In this document: in pieces, positions 26,361-36,612 of the stretch | Layout of the letters: every line of letters begins with the position of its first letter | How positions within the stretch are numbered: position 1 is the stretch's first letter | From: Gaiellasilicea sp963761905 | GTDB lineage: Bacteria > Actinomycetota > Thermoleophilia > Gaiellales > Gaiellaceae | Assembly (NCBI GenBank): GCA_963761905.1 | Contig: CAVXIQ010000001.1 | Coordinates: 186,001-250,000 of the forward strand | Reading direction: 5' to 3' | Length of the DNA: 64,000 nucleotides | Program-made: the position numbers and the translations under genes | The notes under the pieces: generated by a model | Databases searched by the model: none | What the model was told of the DNA's origin: nothing | Seen by the model: the letters and a program-made list of their open reading frames with translations, nothing else

Positions 26361-27418
26361 AGCGGCTCGCGCCCCTCGTGCTCGCCGTCCTGGTCGTGGC
26401 GGGCTGCAGCGGCGACGACGACTCGACGGGGAGCGCGACCACCGTGACCGTGCAGGCCACGACCACGGCGAGCGGCGAGGCGCCCAAGGCGTCGACCGTC
26501 GGCTCGATCGCCGACGCCGTCGCGGAGGTGCTGCCGTCGGTCGTCTACGTCCGGACGACGATGGTCGGCGGCGGCAACGGCGAGGGCTCGGGGGTCGTCG
26601 TCGACCGGGGCGGGATCATCGTCACGAACAACCACGTGGTCGAAGGCGCGAACGAGATCGAGATCACGTTCAACGACGGCCGCCACCGGCGCCCGCTGGT
26701 AGGAACCGTGATCGGTACGGCCGCCGAGCGCGATCTCGCGGTCGTCCGGGTTCCGGCGCGCGATCTCGTCCCGATCCGGATCGCGCGCTCGTCCTCGTTG
26801 CGGCTCGGCGACGACGTGATCGCCATCGGCTATCCGCTCGGGCTCGGCGGGCCAACGGTCACGAGTGGGATCGTCTCCGGGTTGAACCGGACGGTCGAGC
26901 CTGGCGACGGGCCTCGGCTGGAGGGGCTGCTCCAGACGGACGCGGCGATCAACCCCGGCAACTCCGGCGGCGCGCTGGTCGACCGGGCAGGACGGCTCGT
27001 CGGGATCAACACCGCGGCGGGACGCGGCGACGCCGCGGAGAACATCGGCTTCGCGATCGAGATCGACGCGGCGCTGCCGATCATCGAGGAGATCCGGAGC
27101 GAGCCCGAGGCGACGCGGGCCTGGCTCGGGATCTCGATCTCCTCGGTCGAGTCGGATGCGGCGGCCGTGGCGCTCGGGCTCGATCCGTCCACGCGCGGAG
27201 TCCGGCTGACGGACGTCTTTCAGGGTGGCCCTGCCGCGCGCGCCGAGCTCGTGCCCGGCGACGTGATCGTCGCGCTCGACGGCGCCCCGATCCGGTCGGC
27301 ACGGTCCCTGACCGAGGCGGTCGCAAAGCTCGATCCGGGCGACCGGATCGAGCTCGAGGTGATCGACACGGCCGGGCCGCGGCTCGTCGAGCTGACGGTG
27401 ACGCGGCGCCCGCGCTAG
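26357..27418 (+). CDS. HtrA/DegP-like serine protease lipoprotein with PDZ domain
   Basis: 353 aa. A lipobox (LVVAGC, Cys17) implies membrane anchoring outside the cell. The trypsin-like domain has His in VTNNHVVEGANE, Asp in AAERDLAVVRV and Ser in NPGNSGGALVDRAG; a single PDZ domain follows (WLGISISS, FQGGPAARAELVPGDVIVAL). Likely a quality-control protease, perhaps tied to the MoxR/VWA system encoded just upstream. GTG start overlaps the previous stop; its TAG overlaps the fdhD GTG. Confidence 0.92.
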   Translation: MKRLAPLVLAVLVVAGCSGDDDSTGSATTVTVQATTTASGEAPKASTVGSIADAVAEVLPSVVYVRTTMVGGGNGEGSGVVVDRGGIIVTNNHVVEGANEIEITFNDGRHRRPLVGTVIGTAAERDLAVVRVPARDLVPIRIARSSSLRLGDDVIAIGYPLGLGGPTVTSGIVSGLNRTVEPGDGPRLEGLLQTDAAINPGNSGGALVDRAGRLVGINTAAGRGDAAENIGFAIEIDAALPIIEEIRSEPEATRAWLGISISSVESDAAAVALGLDPSTRGVRLTDVFQGGPAARAELVPGDVIVALDGAPIRSARSLTEAVAKLDPGDRIELEVIDTAGPRLVELTVTRRPR

Positions 27419-28194
27419 TGGAGGCGCCACCGCTCGCCACGAGCCGCGTCCGTGTGCTGCGCGTTCCGGGTGGCGAGAAGGCGGACGTCGTCGCCGTCGA
27501 GGAGCCGCTCGAGATCCGGATCGAGGGACGGCCGGTGGCGGTGACGATGCGGACGCCGGGACACGACGAGGAGCTCGCGCTCGGGTTCTGCCTCTCGGAG
27601 GGCTTACGGCCCGCGGAGGCGAGGGTCCCGGACGATCTCGCTTCGAACACGGTCGAGGTCGATGCGCCGGGCTTCGACCCGGAGCGCCTGGCGCGCAGCT
27701 TCTACACGAGCTCGTCCTGCGGGGTTTGCGGCAAGGGCGCGCTCGCGGCGGTCGCGGTCGAGGCGCCGCGGATCGAGAGCATGCTGCGCGTGCCGGCGGC
27801 GCTCGTGCTCACGCTTCCGGAACTTCTGCGCGAGGCGCAGGCGGCGTTCGAGGCGACGGGTGGGCTGCACGCGACGGGGCTCTTCTCGGCGACAGCCGAG
27901 CTCCTCTGCCTCCGTGAGGACGTCGGTCGCCACAACGCGCTCGACAAGGTGGTCGGCTGGGCGTTCCGGTCGGAGCTGCTGCCGCTCGAGGACTCGATCC
28001 TTTGCGTCAGCGGCCGGCTCTCGTTCGAGCTCGTCCAGAAGGCGGCGGTGGCGGGTTGCCCGCTGCTCGTCGCCGTCGGCGCTCCCTCGTCGCTGGCGAT
28101 CGAGCTGGCCGCCGACAGGGGCGTGACGCTGTGCGGCTTCGTCCGGGACAGCTCCTTCAACGTCTATACCCGTCTCGAACGTGTCGTCCTGTGA
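27418..28194 (+). CDS. fdhD: Formate dehydrogenase accessory sulfurtransferase
   Basis: Transfers sulfur to the Mo-bis-PGD cofactor of formate dehydrogenase. 258 aa with RPVAVTMRTPGHDEELALGF, the persulfide motif SSCGVCGKG near residue 100, LHATGLFSATAELL, and the GRHNALDKVVGWAFR block. GTG start overlaps the htrA stop. It lies next to mobA and only 1 kb from the fdh structural genes on the opposite strand, which it must serve. Confidence 0.95.
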   Translation: MEAPPLATSRVRVLRVPGGEKADVVAVEEPLEIRIEGRPVAVTMRTPGHDEELALGFCLSEGLRPAEARVPDDLASNTVEVDAPGFDPERLARSFYTSSSCGVCGKGALAAVAVEAPRIESMLRVPAALVLTLPELLREAQAAFEATGGLHATGLFSATAELLCLREDVGRHNALDKVVGWAFRSELLPLEDSILCVSGRLSFELVQKAAVAGCPLLVAVGAPSSLAIELAADRGVTLCGFVRDSSFNVYTRLERVVL

Positions 28195-28748
28195 CTGGGC
28201 TCTCGGGCGTGTTGCTCCTCGGCGGGGGGTCGACGCGGTTCGGCTCGCCGAAGGCGCTCGCTCCATTGCGTGGAGAGACGCTCGCCGAGCGCGCGTGGCG
28301 GATGCTCGGAGAGGCATGCGATGAGCGGCTGGCCGTCGGCAAGGCCGGCGAGCTCGAGCTCCCGTTTCCCGTCCTCGACGACGGCTCGGAGCTGCGGGCG
28401 CCGATCGTGGGCGTCCTCGCCGGCCTGCGCGCGGCCGCGCACACGACCGTCGTCTTCCTGCCGGTCGACTGCCCCCTCGTCACGCCCGAGATGCTCCGCG
28501 CGCTCGGCGAGGCGCGGGCCGTCCCGCAGACCGGCCCGCTGCCCGGCGCCTACAGGAAGGCCGATCTGCCCGAGCTCGAGCGCCGCGTCGCCGCCGGAGA
28601 GCTCTCGCTGCGCGGCGTCAATCCGACCGTCCTGGAAATGGACCCGCAACTGCTCGCGAACGCGAACACGCCGGCCGATCTGTCAGCGCTCGAACAGCAC
28701 CTCGCCGCTCTCGACGAGCAGCGGCCCCGCCTCGCCCTCGACGCGTAG
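28191..28748 (+). CDS. mobA: Molybdenum cofactor guanylyltransferase-like protein
   Basis: 185 aa nucleotidyltransferase of the MobA family: GTP-binding loop LLLGGGSTRFGSPKALAPL at residues 6-24, VVFLPVDCPLVTPEMLRAL, and a C-terminal NANTPADLSALE. In the fdh setting it would attach GMP to molybdopterin to make bis-MGD. GTG start makes a GTGA overlap with fdhD. Its last 66 bases overlap the 3' end of birA on the other strand. Confidence 0.87.
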   Translation: MTGLSGVLLLGGGSTRFGSPKALAPLRGETLAERAWRMLGEACDERLAVGKAGELELPFPVLDDGSELRAPIVGVLAGLRAAAHTTVVFLPVDCPLVTPEMLRALGEARAVPQTGPLPGAYRKADLPELERRVAAGELSLRGVNPTVLEMDPQLLANANTPADLSALEQHLAALDEQRPRLALDA

Positions 28749-29381
28749 CCGCCCGTCCCGCTCGATCCGGGCGGCGACCCCGGCGACGCCGTCCACGGTC
28801 ACCCGCCGGCCGTGGAGGAAGTTGCGCGCGCCGAGGTCGTCGTAGAGCGCATCGAGGCTGCCCGCGCGCCAGGCTTCGTAGCTGCGGTCGAGACGGCCGA
28901 GCAGCACCTCGAGCACCTCCTCGCGGTCGCGAACCCGCCCGTCGATCGTGCGCAGGGACGCGGGGGAGACCTTGGCGTCCAGCGGGAGCTGCTCGCGCGT
29001 CTGGTTCACGTTCAGCCCGATTCCGAGCACGACGACGCCTTCCTTTGCCTCGGCGAGGATCCCGGCCACCTTGCGGCGCGCGAGGAGGACGTCGTTCGGC
29101 CACTTGATCTGCGCGGAGAGCCCGGTCGCGTCCTCGACGGCGAGCGCAACCGCGACGGCCGCGACGAGGGAAAGCTCCTGCGCGCGGCGCTCCGCCGGCG
29201 GCCGCAGCAGCACCGAGACCATGACCGAAGTTCCGGGCGCCTCGACCCAGCTGCGCCCGAGCCGTCCACGCCCGGCGGTCTGGTGGTCGGTCGTGGCGAT
29301 CGCGCCCTCCGGATCGTCCGCCGAGAGCAGCGCCTGCGTCGACTCGCACTCCGCCTCGTGGCGCCGCGGGGAGCCGATCAA
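28683..29381 (-). CDS. birA: Biotin-[acetyl-CoA-carboxylase] ligase
   Basis: 232 aa monofunctional (no repressor domain) biotin protein ligase. CESTQALLS, the biotinyl-AMP loop TAGRGRLGRSWVEAPGTSV, IKWPNDVLLARRKVAGIL and VVLGIGLNVNQ are all present, with a small C-terminal SH3-like domain. TTG start overlaps the fdhA stop (TTGA), so it is the last gene of the fdh operon, a functionally unrelated rider. Converges with mobA with a 66-base overlap. Confidence 0.94.
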   Translation of the reverse strand: MIGSPRRHEAECESTQALLSADDPEGAIATTDHQTAGRGRLGRSWVEAPGTSVMVSVLLRPPAERRAQELSLVAAVAVALAVEDATGLSAQIKWPNDVLLARRKVAGILAEAKEGVVVLGIGLNVNQTREQLPLDAKVSPASLRTIDGRVRDREEVLEVLLGRLDRSYEAWRAGSLDALYDDLGARNFLHGRRVTVDGVAGVAARIERDGRLRVEGEAGPLLVESGEVLFER

Positions 29382-32064
29382 ACGACCTCCAGCCGCACCG
29401 CAGAGACCTTGTACTCGGGCGTCCCGATCAGCGGATCGCCGACCTCATGGGTGAGCCAGTTCACCTTCGCCTCGGCGAAGTGGAGCGCCATCCAGACGAG
29501 CCCGGGGAAGACGCGACCGGAGACCTGCGCCCGCGCGCGAAGGTCTCCGCGCCGCGAGACGAGCCGCACCCAGTCGCCTTCGGACACGCCGAGCGAGGAT
29601 GCATCCTCGGCCGAGATCTCGAAGAACGGGTCCCGCTGCTTGTCGGTGATCCCGTCCTCGCGCATCGTCATCGCGCCGGAGTTGTAGTGGTAGAGCGTCC
29701 GGCCGGTGGAGAGGACGAAGGGATAGTCGGCGTCCGGCTCCTCGATCGGCGGCTGGTACTCGACCGGATGGAACTTGCCGCGACCCGATGGCCGTGCCGG
29801 CGTCTTCTCGTGGAGGAAGCGCGAGCCCGGATCCTCGAGCGAGGCCACGGGCCACTGGAGCCCCTCGTCCTCGAGCCGGTGGTAGCGGATCCCGAACCAG
29901 TTCGGGCAGAGGTCGGCGAGCTCGTTCCAGACCGACTCCGCGTCCGGGTACTCCGGCCAGTCGCAGCCGAGCGCGCGGGCGAGATCGAGCACGATCTGCC
30001 GGTCGCCGCGCGCGTTCCCCGGCAGCGGCACGGCGGCGCGGACGCGGTTGACGCGCCGCTCGGTGTTCGTGAAGGTGCCGTCCTTCTCCGCGAAGCTCGA
30101 TGCCGGCAGGACGACGTCCGCGTACTTCTCGGCCGTGTCGCTCAGGAAGATGTCCTGCGAGACGAGGAACTCGAGCTGCGAGAGCCCCTCGGCGACGTGG
30201 TGCGCGTTCGGCTCGGTGTGGCCGGGGTTCTCGCCGATCAGGTAGAGCGCCTTGATCCGGCCGTCGTGGAGGCCGGACATCATCTGGTCGAGCCGGAAGC
30301 CGGCGCGCTCGGGCACCTCGGCGCCCCAGGCCTCGGAGAACTTCGCCCGCACCTCGGGGTCGTCGACGGGCTGGTAGCCGGGCAGGTAGGTCGGGTTCGC
30401 GCCGGAGTCGTTCAGCCCCTGGACGTTGTTCTGGCCGCGGAGCGCGTTCAGCCCCGTCGACTCGTAACCGAGGTGGCCGGTCATCAGGACGAGGTTCGCG
30501 AGCGACCAGATGTTGTCGACGCCGCAGGCGTGCTCGGTGATCCCGAGGGTGTAGAAGATCGCCGCGTGCCGCTCGGTCGCGTACTCGCGTGCCGTCGCGC
30601 GGATCGCCTCGGCCGGCACGCCCGTCCAGCGCTCGGCCTCCTCCGGCGTGTAGCGCGAGACGACCTCGCGCACCGCCTCGAAATCCTCGGTCAGCTCGCG
30701 GACGTACGTCTCGTCCTGGAGGCCCTCCTCGAGGATCGTGTGCATGATCGCGTTCAGGAGCCAGACGTCCGAGCCGGGCTTGAGCTGCAGGTGGCGCTTC
30801 GCGATCTTCGTCAGCCAGATCGCGCGCGGGTCGGCGACGACGAGGGTCGCGCCCTTCCGCACCGCCTTCTTGATCCGCAGCGCCAGCACCGGGTGCGCCT
30901 CGGTCGTGTTCGAGCCGATCACGAGCAGGAAGCGGGCGTTCTCGATCTCGGGGATCGAGTTGGTGGAGGCGCCTCTGCCGAACGACCTGACCAGGCCGTA
31001 GAGGGTCGGAGCGTGTCAGGTGGCCTCGCAGGAGTGGACGGAGTTCGTGCCGAGCCCGATCCGGGCGAGCTTCTGGATCAGGTAGTTCTCCTCGTTCGTG
31101 AGCCGCGCGGAGGCGAGGACGCCGATCGCCTGGGCGGAGTGGCGGCGGATCACCCCCTTCAGCCCGTCGGCGGCCGCGGCGAGCGCGCGTTCCCAGGTGG
31201 CCGGATGGAGCTTCCCGTCCTCGCCGCGGATCAGCGGCTCGGTCAGGCGGTCCGGGTGGTGGACGAAGTTGAACGAGAAGCGGCCCTTGACGCAGAGGTC
31301 GCCCTCGTTCGAGACGTACTCCGGCTTCGAGGTGACCTTGACGATCCGCTTCGTCTCGGGATCGACGTTCAGGTCGATCTGGCAGCCGACCCCGCAGAAG
31401 GTGCACGTCGTCTTCGTCTGCTCGAGCTGGCGCTCCTCGACCTCGGCGCCTTCGAGGAACTTCTCGTAGATCGCGCCCGTCGGGCAGACGGAGAGGCAGC
31501 CGCCGCAGAGCTCGCACTCGGTGTCGAGCCAGGAGCGCTCCCAGGTCGGGACGATCCGCGCCTCCGGCCCGCGGCCCTCGAGCGAGAGCGCGGAGCACTG
31601 CATCACCTCCTGCGTGTAGCGGACGCAGCGGTTGCAGAGGATGCACGTGTCCGGCTCGTAGCCCATCAGCCGGTTGCGGTCGGCGTAGGGCTTGCGCTTC
31701 GCGTCGGGGAGGACGAGCGGCGCCTCGGCGCCGAGCTCGCGCGCGAGGTCGACGAGCTCGTTCGGACGCCCGCCGGGATTCGCGTTCAGGTGCTCCGAGA
31801 GGAGCATCTCGGTCAGCGTCTTCTGGAGCTGCGGGACGTTCGAGTTGGTGGAGACGACCATCCCCTCGGTGACGCGCGTCGCGCACGCAGGCAGCGGCCG
31901 CGGCGAGCCCTCGACGCCGACGACGCACATCCGGCAGCCGCCGTAGGGGTCGAGCTTGTCGTCGTGGCAGAGCGTGGGGACGAAGACGCCGTTGCGGGCG
32001 GCGGCGTGGAGGAGCAGCTCGCCCTCCTGGGCGCTCGCCGGCCGGCCGTCGAGGGTGAACTCGA

Positions 32065-32068
<4 letters not shown>
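29378..32068 (-). CDS. fdhA: NAD-linked formate dehydrogenase alpha subunit, selenocysteine (in-frame UGA)
   Basis: 896 aa when UGA at 31018-31016 is read as Sec351. N-terminal 2Fe-2S domain (CHDDKLDPYGGCRMC), NuoG-like FeS region (CILCNRCVRYTQEV, CELCGGCLSVCPTGA), a 4Fe-4S site CTFCGVGCQ, then the Mo-bis-PGD domain. The stop splits SVHSCEAT and HAPTLYGLVRSFG; formate dehydrogenases carry Sec or Cys right before that His (RVUHGPS in E. coli FdhF). The frame is open on both sides and shares no other start. Includes the IGSNTTEAHPV and ENPGHTEPNAHHVAEG blocks. GTG start overlaps the NuoEF-like subunit. Confidence 0.93.
30989..31018 (-). promoter_or_regulatory. UGA selenocysteine codon and possible SECIS hairpin of fdhA
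   Basis: UGA (31018-31016) is followed by CACGCTCCGACCCTCTACGG. A GACC/GGUC stem with an 11-nt loop, or CGACC/GGUCG with a 16-nt loop, can form from about 8-9 nt after UGA. Bacterial SECIS elements sit exactly there, but I cannot show a conserved apical loop by eye, so the fold is tentative; the codon itself is well supported. Confidence 0.5.
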
Positions 32069-33544
<1,476 letters not shown>

Positions 33545-33556
33545 GCTTCGAGTCTA
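33545..33556 (-). promoter_or_regulatory. Leaderless fdh operon promoter; -10 shares the arfB stop codon
   Basis: On the minus strand TAGACT (33556-33551) is followed by cgaagc and the GTG at 33544. The TAG of this hexamer is also the stop codon of arfB on the same strand. Read-through from arfB would also enter the fdh genes. Confidence 0.6.
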
Positions 33557-33964
33557 ATCCGCAGGCGGTTGCCGTAGCTTCTTCGTCGCGCCGCGGCGCT
33601 TCTTCGACTCGAGCCGCCGCTCCTTCGCCGCCTTCGACGGCCGCGTCGCCACGCGCTTCCGCTCCACCTTCAGCGCCGCGCGAAGCTGCTCCGCGAGTCG
33701 CTCGGTCGCGAGCTCGCGGTTGCGAAGCTGGCTCCGCTCGTCCTGCGCGACGGCGCGCAGCGTCGGCCCTGCCTTCGCGAGCACGCGCCGCTTCTGGCCG
33801 TCCGTGAGCGCGGACGACGACTCCACGTCGAGCACCGCCTCGACCCGCGTCTCCGAGGTGTTCGCATGCTGGCCGCCAGGCCCGCTCGACCGCGAGAACC
33901 GGTACTCGATCTCCGCGAGCGGCAGTACGACCGACCGTGTGACCCGAATAGACTCACGCTCCAT
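33554..33964 (-). CDS. arfB: Alternative ribosome-rescue factor ArfB (YaeJ/ICT1-like peptidyl-tRNA hydrolase)
   Basis: 136 aa, release-factor domain without the codon-reading domain. The GGQ catalytic motif is in FSRSSGPGGQHANTSETRVE near residues 24-43, and the C-terminal tail is strongly basic (KERRLESKKRRGATKKLRQ), as needed to enter the empty mRNA channel. An open frame continues upstream but the family begins at this ATG. The ATG overlaps the ATG of the divergent HAD gene by two bases. Confidence 0.92.
   Translation of the reverse strand: MERESIRVTRSVVLPLAEIEYRFSRSSGPGGQHANTSETRVEAVLDVESSSALTDGQKRRVLAKAGPTLRAVAQDERSQLRNRELATERLAEQLRAALKVERKRVATRPSKAAKERRLESKKRRGATKKLRQPPAD
33949..33962 (+). 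promoter_or_regulatory. Leaderless promoter -10 of the HAD gene
   Basis: TAGACT (33949-33954), 8 nt, ATG 33963. The box lies within the first codons of arfB on the other strand. Confidence 0.5.
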
Positions 33965-34739
33965 GGCGGCCATTCTGCTCGACGTGGACGGCGTGCTCCA
34001 TGTCTCCGGCGAGCCGATCCCCGGCGCCGTCGAGGCCGTCGCCCGCCTCCGGAAGGTCGGGCACCGGCTCCGCTTCGTCACGAACAACTCGACGCGTGCT
34101 CGGGCCACGCTCGCCGAGGATCTGCGCGCGATGGGCTTCGAGCTCGAGGACGAGGAGCTCCAGACGACGCCCGTCGCGGCCGCGCGGGAGCTCGAGGGGC
34201 GGCGTGTCTACGCGCTCGTGATGTCCGCGATCGTCCCGGATCTGAAGGGCGTCGAGCTCGTCGGCGACACCGCCGACGCCGTCCTGATCGGCGGCTGCGA
34301 CGAGACGCTCGAGCCGAATCAGGTCTTCAGCTACATGAATCTCGCCCGCGCCTTCACGGAGCTCCAGGCCGGTGCGGAGCTCTTCTGCCTGCACAAGAAC
34401 AAGTGGTGGCAGACCGCGCGCGGGCCGATGCTCGACGCGGGCGCGTTCGTGGCCGGGCTCGAGTTCGCGACGGGCGTGGAGGCCACGGTGGTCGGCAAGC
34501 CGAGCGCCGCCTGCTTCTCCGCCGCGCTCGCGGCGCTCGACGCCGAGCCCGAGCTGACGTGGATGGTCACGGACGATCTCGACCAGGACGTCGCCGGCGC
34601 GCAGCTCTTCGGGATGAAGACGGTGCTGCTGCGCACCGGCAAGTTCCGGCCGGAGGTGCTCGAGCAGTCGAGCACGATCCCCGATGCGGTGCTCAGCTCG
34701 ATCGCGCACGTTCCCGACTGGATCGACCGGGGCCGCTGA
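33963..34739 (+). CDS. HAD-superfamily subclass IIA phosphatase
   Basis: 258 aa. Motif I ILLDVDGVLHVSGEPIPGAV (DxD nucleophile), motif II FVTNNSTRARATLAEDL, cap-domain region, a late KPSAACFSAAL lysine, and motif IV MVTDDLDQDVAGAQLFGMKT. This is the NagD/LHPP/HDHD2 branch; substrate unknown. Its TGA overlaps the acpS ATG. Confidence 0.88.
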   Translation: MAAILLDVDGVLHVSGEPIPGAVEAVARLRKVGHRLRFVTNNSTRARATLAEDLRAMGFELEDEELQTTPVAAARELEGRRVYALVMSAIVPDLKGVELVGDTADAVLIGGCDETLEPNQVFSYMNLARAFTELQAGAELFCLHKNKWWQTARGPMLDAGAFVAGLEFATGVEATVVGKPSAACFSAALAALDAEPELTWMVTDDLDQDVAGAQLFGMKTVLLRTGKFRPEVLEQSSTIPDAVLSSIAHVPDWIDRGR

Positions 34740-35110
34740 TGCCCACGTCGGTCGGCATCGACCTGATCGAGATCGAGCGGATCCGCAGCGCGCTCGAGCG
34801 CTACCCACGCTTCAAGGATCGCTGCTTCACCCCGGCCGAGCAGGCGTACTGCGACTCGCGGCGGAATCCCGCAGAGAGCTACGCCGGGCGCTTTGCGGGC
34901 AAGGAGGCGGTCGGCAAGGCACTCGGATTCGGCGTCGCGCGGGCATTCGCGTGGCGCGAGATCGAGATCGCCGGCCGCCCGAAGCCGTCGGTGCGGCTCG
35001 AGGGGCGGCTCGCGCGGTGGGCCGAGGAGCGCGGCGCCGGCGCGATCGACCTCTCGATGACGCACTCGCGCGAGCTCGCCTCGGCGGTCGCCGTCGTCGC
35101 CGAGGGCTAG
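34739..35110 (+). CDS. acpS: Holo-[acyl-carrier-protein] synthase
   Basis: Transfers 4'-phosphopantetheine from CoA to ACP. 123 aa, usual length. TSVGIDLIEIERIRSALER with the Mg-binding Asp, RFAGKEAVGKALGFGVARAF with the catalytic Glu/Lys, and IDLSMTHSRELASAVAVV. Overlaps the HAD gene by one base and precedes nnrD by 5 bases, a common actinobacterial order (acpS-nnr-alr). Confidence 0.94.
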   Translation: MPTSVGIDLIEIERIRSALERYPRFKDRCFTPAEQAYCDSRRNPAESYAGRFAGKEAVGKALGFGVARAFAWREIEIAGRPKPSVRLEGRLARWAEERGAGAIDLSMTHSRELASAVAVVAEG

Positions 35111-35115
35111 GCGGC

Positions 35116-36453
35116 GTGTTCGAGCCGCTCTACACGGCGGCGGAGATGCGCGCTGCCGAGCAGCGCTATCCCGGCTTCCCGGAGACGGCGGCAGAGCTGA
35201 TGGAGCGCGCCGGAGCCGCGGTCGCGCGCGAGGCGCTCAACGCGTTTCCCGACGCCCGCCGGTTCGCCGTCGTCTGCGGAGCGGGAGCGAACGGCGGCGA
35301 CGGTCGGATCGCGGCGCGCGTCCTCCGGGAGGCGGGTCGCGACGCCGTCGAGACCTCGGCCGTCGAGCAGGCCGACGTGATCGTCGATGCGCTCTTCGGC
35401 ACGGGGTTCCGCGGCGAGCCTCGCGCGGAGGCCGCCGCGCTGATCGAGCGGATCAACGCCGCCACCGCCTCGGTCGTCTCCGTCGATCTTCCCTCGGGAG
35501 TCGACGCGTCCACCGGCGAGGCGGCGGGCGCGTCGGTTCGGGCCGATCTCACCGTGACCTTTCACGCCTGCAAGCTCGGGCTGGCGATCTCGCCCGGACG
35601 GTTCCGCGCGGGCGAGGTCGTGATCACGGACATCGGGCTCGACGAGGCCGAGACCGAGGCGGCGCTCGTGCTCCCGTCGATTCTCGAGCTCGTGCCGCGC
35701 AAGCAAGCGCACGACAACAAGTACACGGCCGGCTCGGTGCTGATCGTGGGCGGCGCTCCGGGCTTGACCGGAGCTGTGTGTCTGGCCGCCGAGGCGGCGT
35801 TCCGGGCGGATGCGGGCTACGTCGCCGTGGCGGTTCCCGAGCAGTCGCTCGCGGTGGTCGAGACGAAGCTGATGGAGCCGATCAAGCTCACGTGGGACTC
35901 GGCGCGCGAGGCCGCCGGCAAGGCGGGCGCCGTCGCGATCGGGCCGGGCCTCGGGCGGACGGACGAGGCGAAGGCGCTCGTCGCCACGCTCCTCGCCGAG
36001 CTCGAGCAGCCCGTCGTGCTCGACGCCGACGCGCTCCACGAGCTGGAGCCGGGCGACTGGCGGCCGCCGGTCGTCCTCACGCCGCACGCCGGGGAGCTGG
36101 GGCGGCTGCTCGGCGAGAGCTCGGATTGGGTGGCCGCGCACCGGCTCGAAGCGGCCCGGCGCGCGGCCGAGCGCTTCGACTGCGTCTGTCTGCTGAAGGG
36201 GGCGGACACGATCGTCGCCGCGCCAGACGCCCGCACGCTCGTCTGCCCGATCGATGCGCCGGCGCTCGCGACCGCCGGAACCGGCGACGTCCTCACCGGC
36301 GTCCTCGCCGCGTATCTCGCCAAGGGTCTCGAGCCGCAGCTCGCCGCGGCCGCGGCCGCCACGGCGCACGGACTTGCCGGACGCACGCTGTCCCAGCGGG
36401 GCGCCATCGCCGGAGATCTCGTGGCAGCGCTTCCGCTCGTCAGTTCAGGCTGA
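35116..36453 (+). CDS. nnrD: Bifunctional NAD(P)H-hydrate epimerase / ADP-dependent dehydratase
   Basis: Repairs damaged NAD(P)HX. 445 aa: the N-terminal epimerase (YjeF_N) is somewhat short, with CGAGANGGDGRIAARVLREA and VSVDLPSGVDASTGEA; the C-terminal ribokinase-like dehydratase has LIVGGAPGLTGAVCLAAEAA, AIGPGLGRTD, LTPHAGELGRLLG and the ATATGDVL-like ATAGTGDVLTGVLAAYLAKG. GTG start 5 nt after acpS. Confidence 0.93.
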   Translation: MFEPLYTAAEMRAAEQRYPGFPETAAELMERAGAAVAREALNAFPDARRFAVVCGAGANGGDGRIAARVLREAGRDAVETSAVEQADVIVDALFGTGFRGEPRAEAAALIERINAATASVVSVDLPSGVDASTGEAAGASVRADLTVTFHACKLGLAISPGRFRAGEVVITDIGLDEAETEAALVLPSILELVPRKQAHDNKYTAGSVLIVGGAPGLTGAVCLAAEAAFRADAGYVAVAVPEQSLAVVETKLMEPIKLTWDSAREAAGKAGAVAIGPGLGRTDEAKALVATLLAELEQPVVLDADALHELEPGDWRPPVVLTPHAGELGRLLGESSDWVAAHRLEAARRAAERFDCVCLLKGADTIVAAPDARTLVCPIDAPALATAGTGDVLTGVLAAYLAKGLEPQLAAAAAATAHGLAGRTLSQRGAIAGDLVAALPLVSSG

Positions 36454-36612
36454 AGCTTCCGCTCGGCGCTCGGACGGCTCCGCGAAGGGTGACAGGGGAT
36501 CCCCTATTCGGGTGAGAGCGGTGCCCCAAAGCGGGCCGATATCGGATCCACCTACCGCAGCGGCCGGGCTTCGAGCCCGTAGCGGAACCGAATCCGAAGG
36601 AGTACATCTTCA
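36454..36612 (+). promoter_or_regulatory. Leader region of the secreted-protein/signal-peptidase cluster
   Basis: 159 nt without a gene. Holds a perfect 12-bp palindrome AGGGGATCCCCT (36494-36505), a possible operator; a CGGGCT-tcg-AGCCCG hairpin (36565-36579) flanked by CCGC/GCGG; and AAGGAG 10 nt before the next ATG. I could not fix a convincing -35/-10 pair. The leadered start contrasts with the many leaderless genes nearby. Confidence 0.4.

Noticed and set aside
29445..31928. 827-codon minus-strand frame over fdhA
   Set aside because: It is an Arg/Ala/Asp-rich shadow of fdhA in another frame with no recognisable domain.
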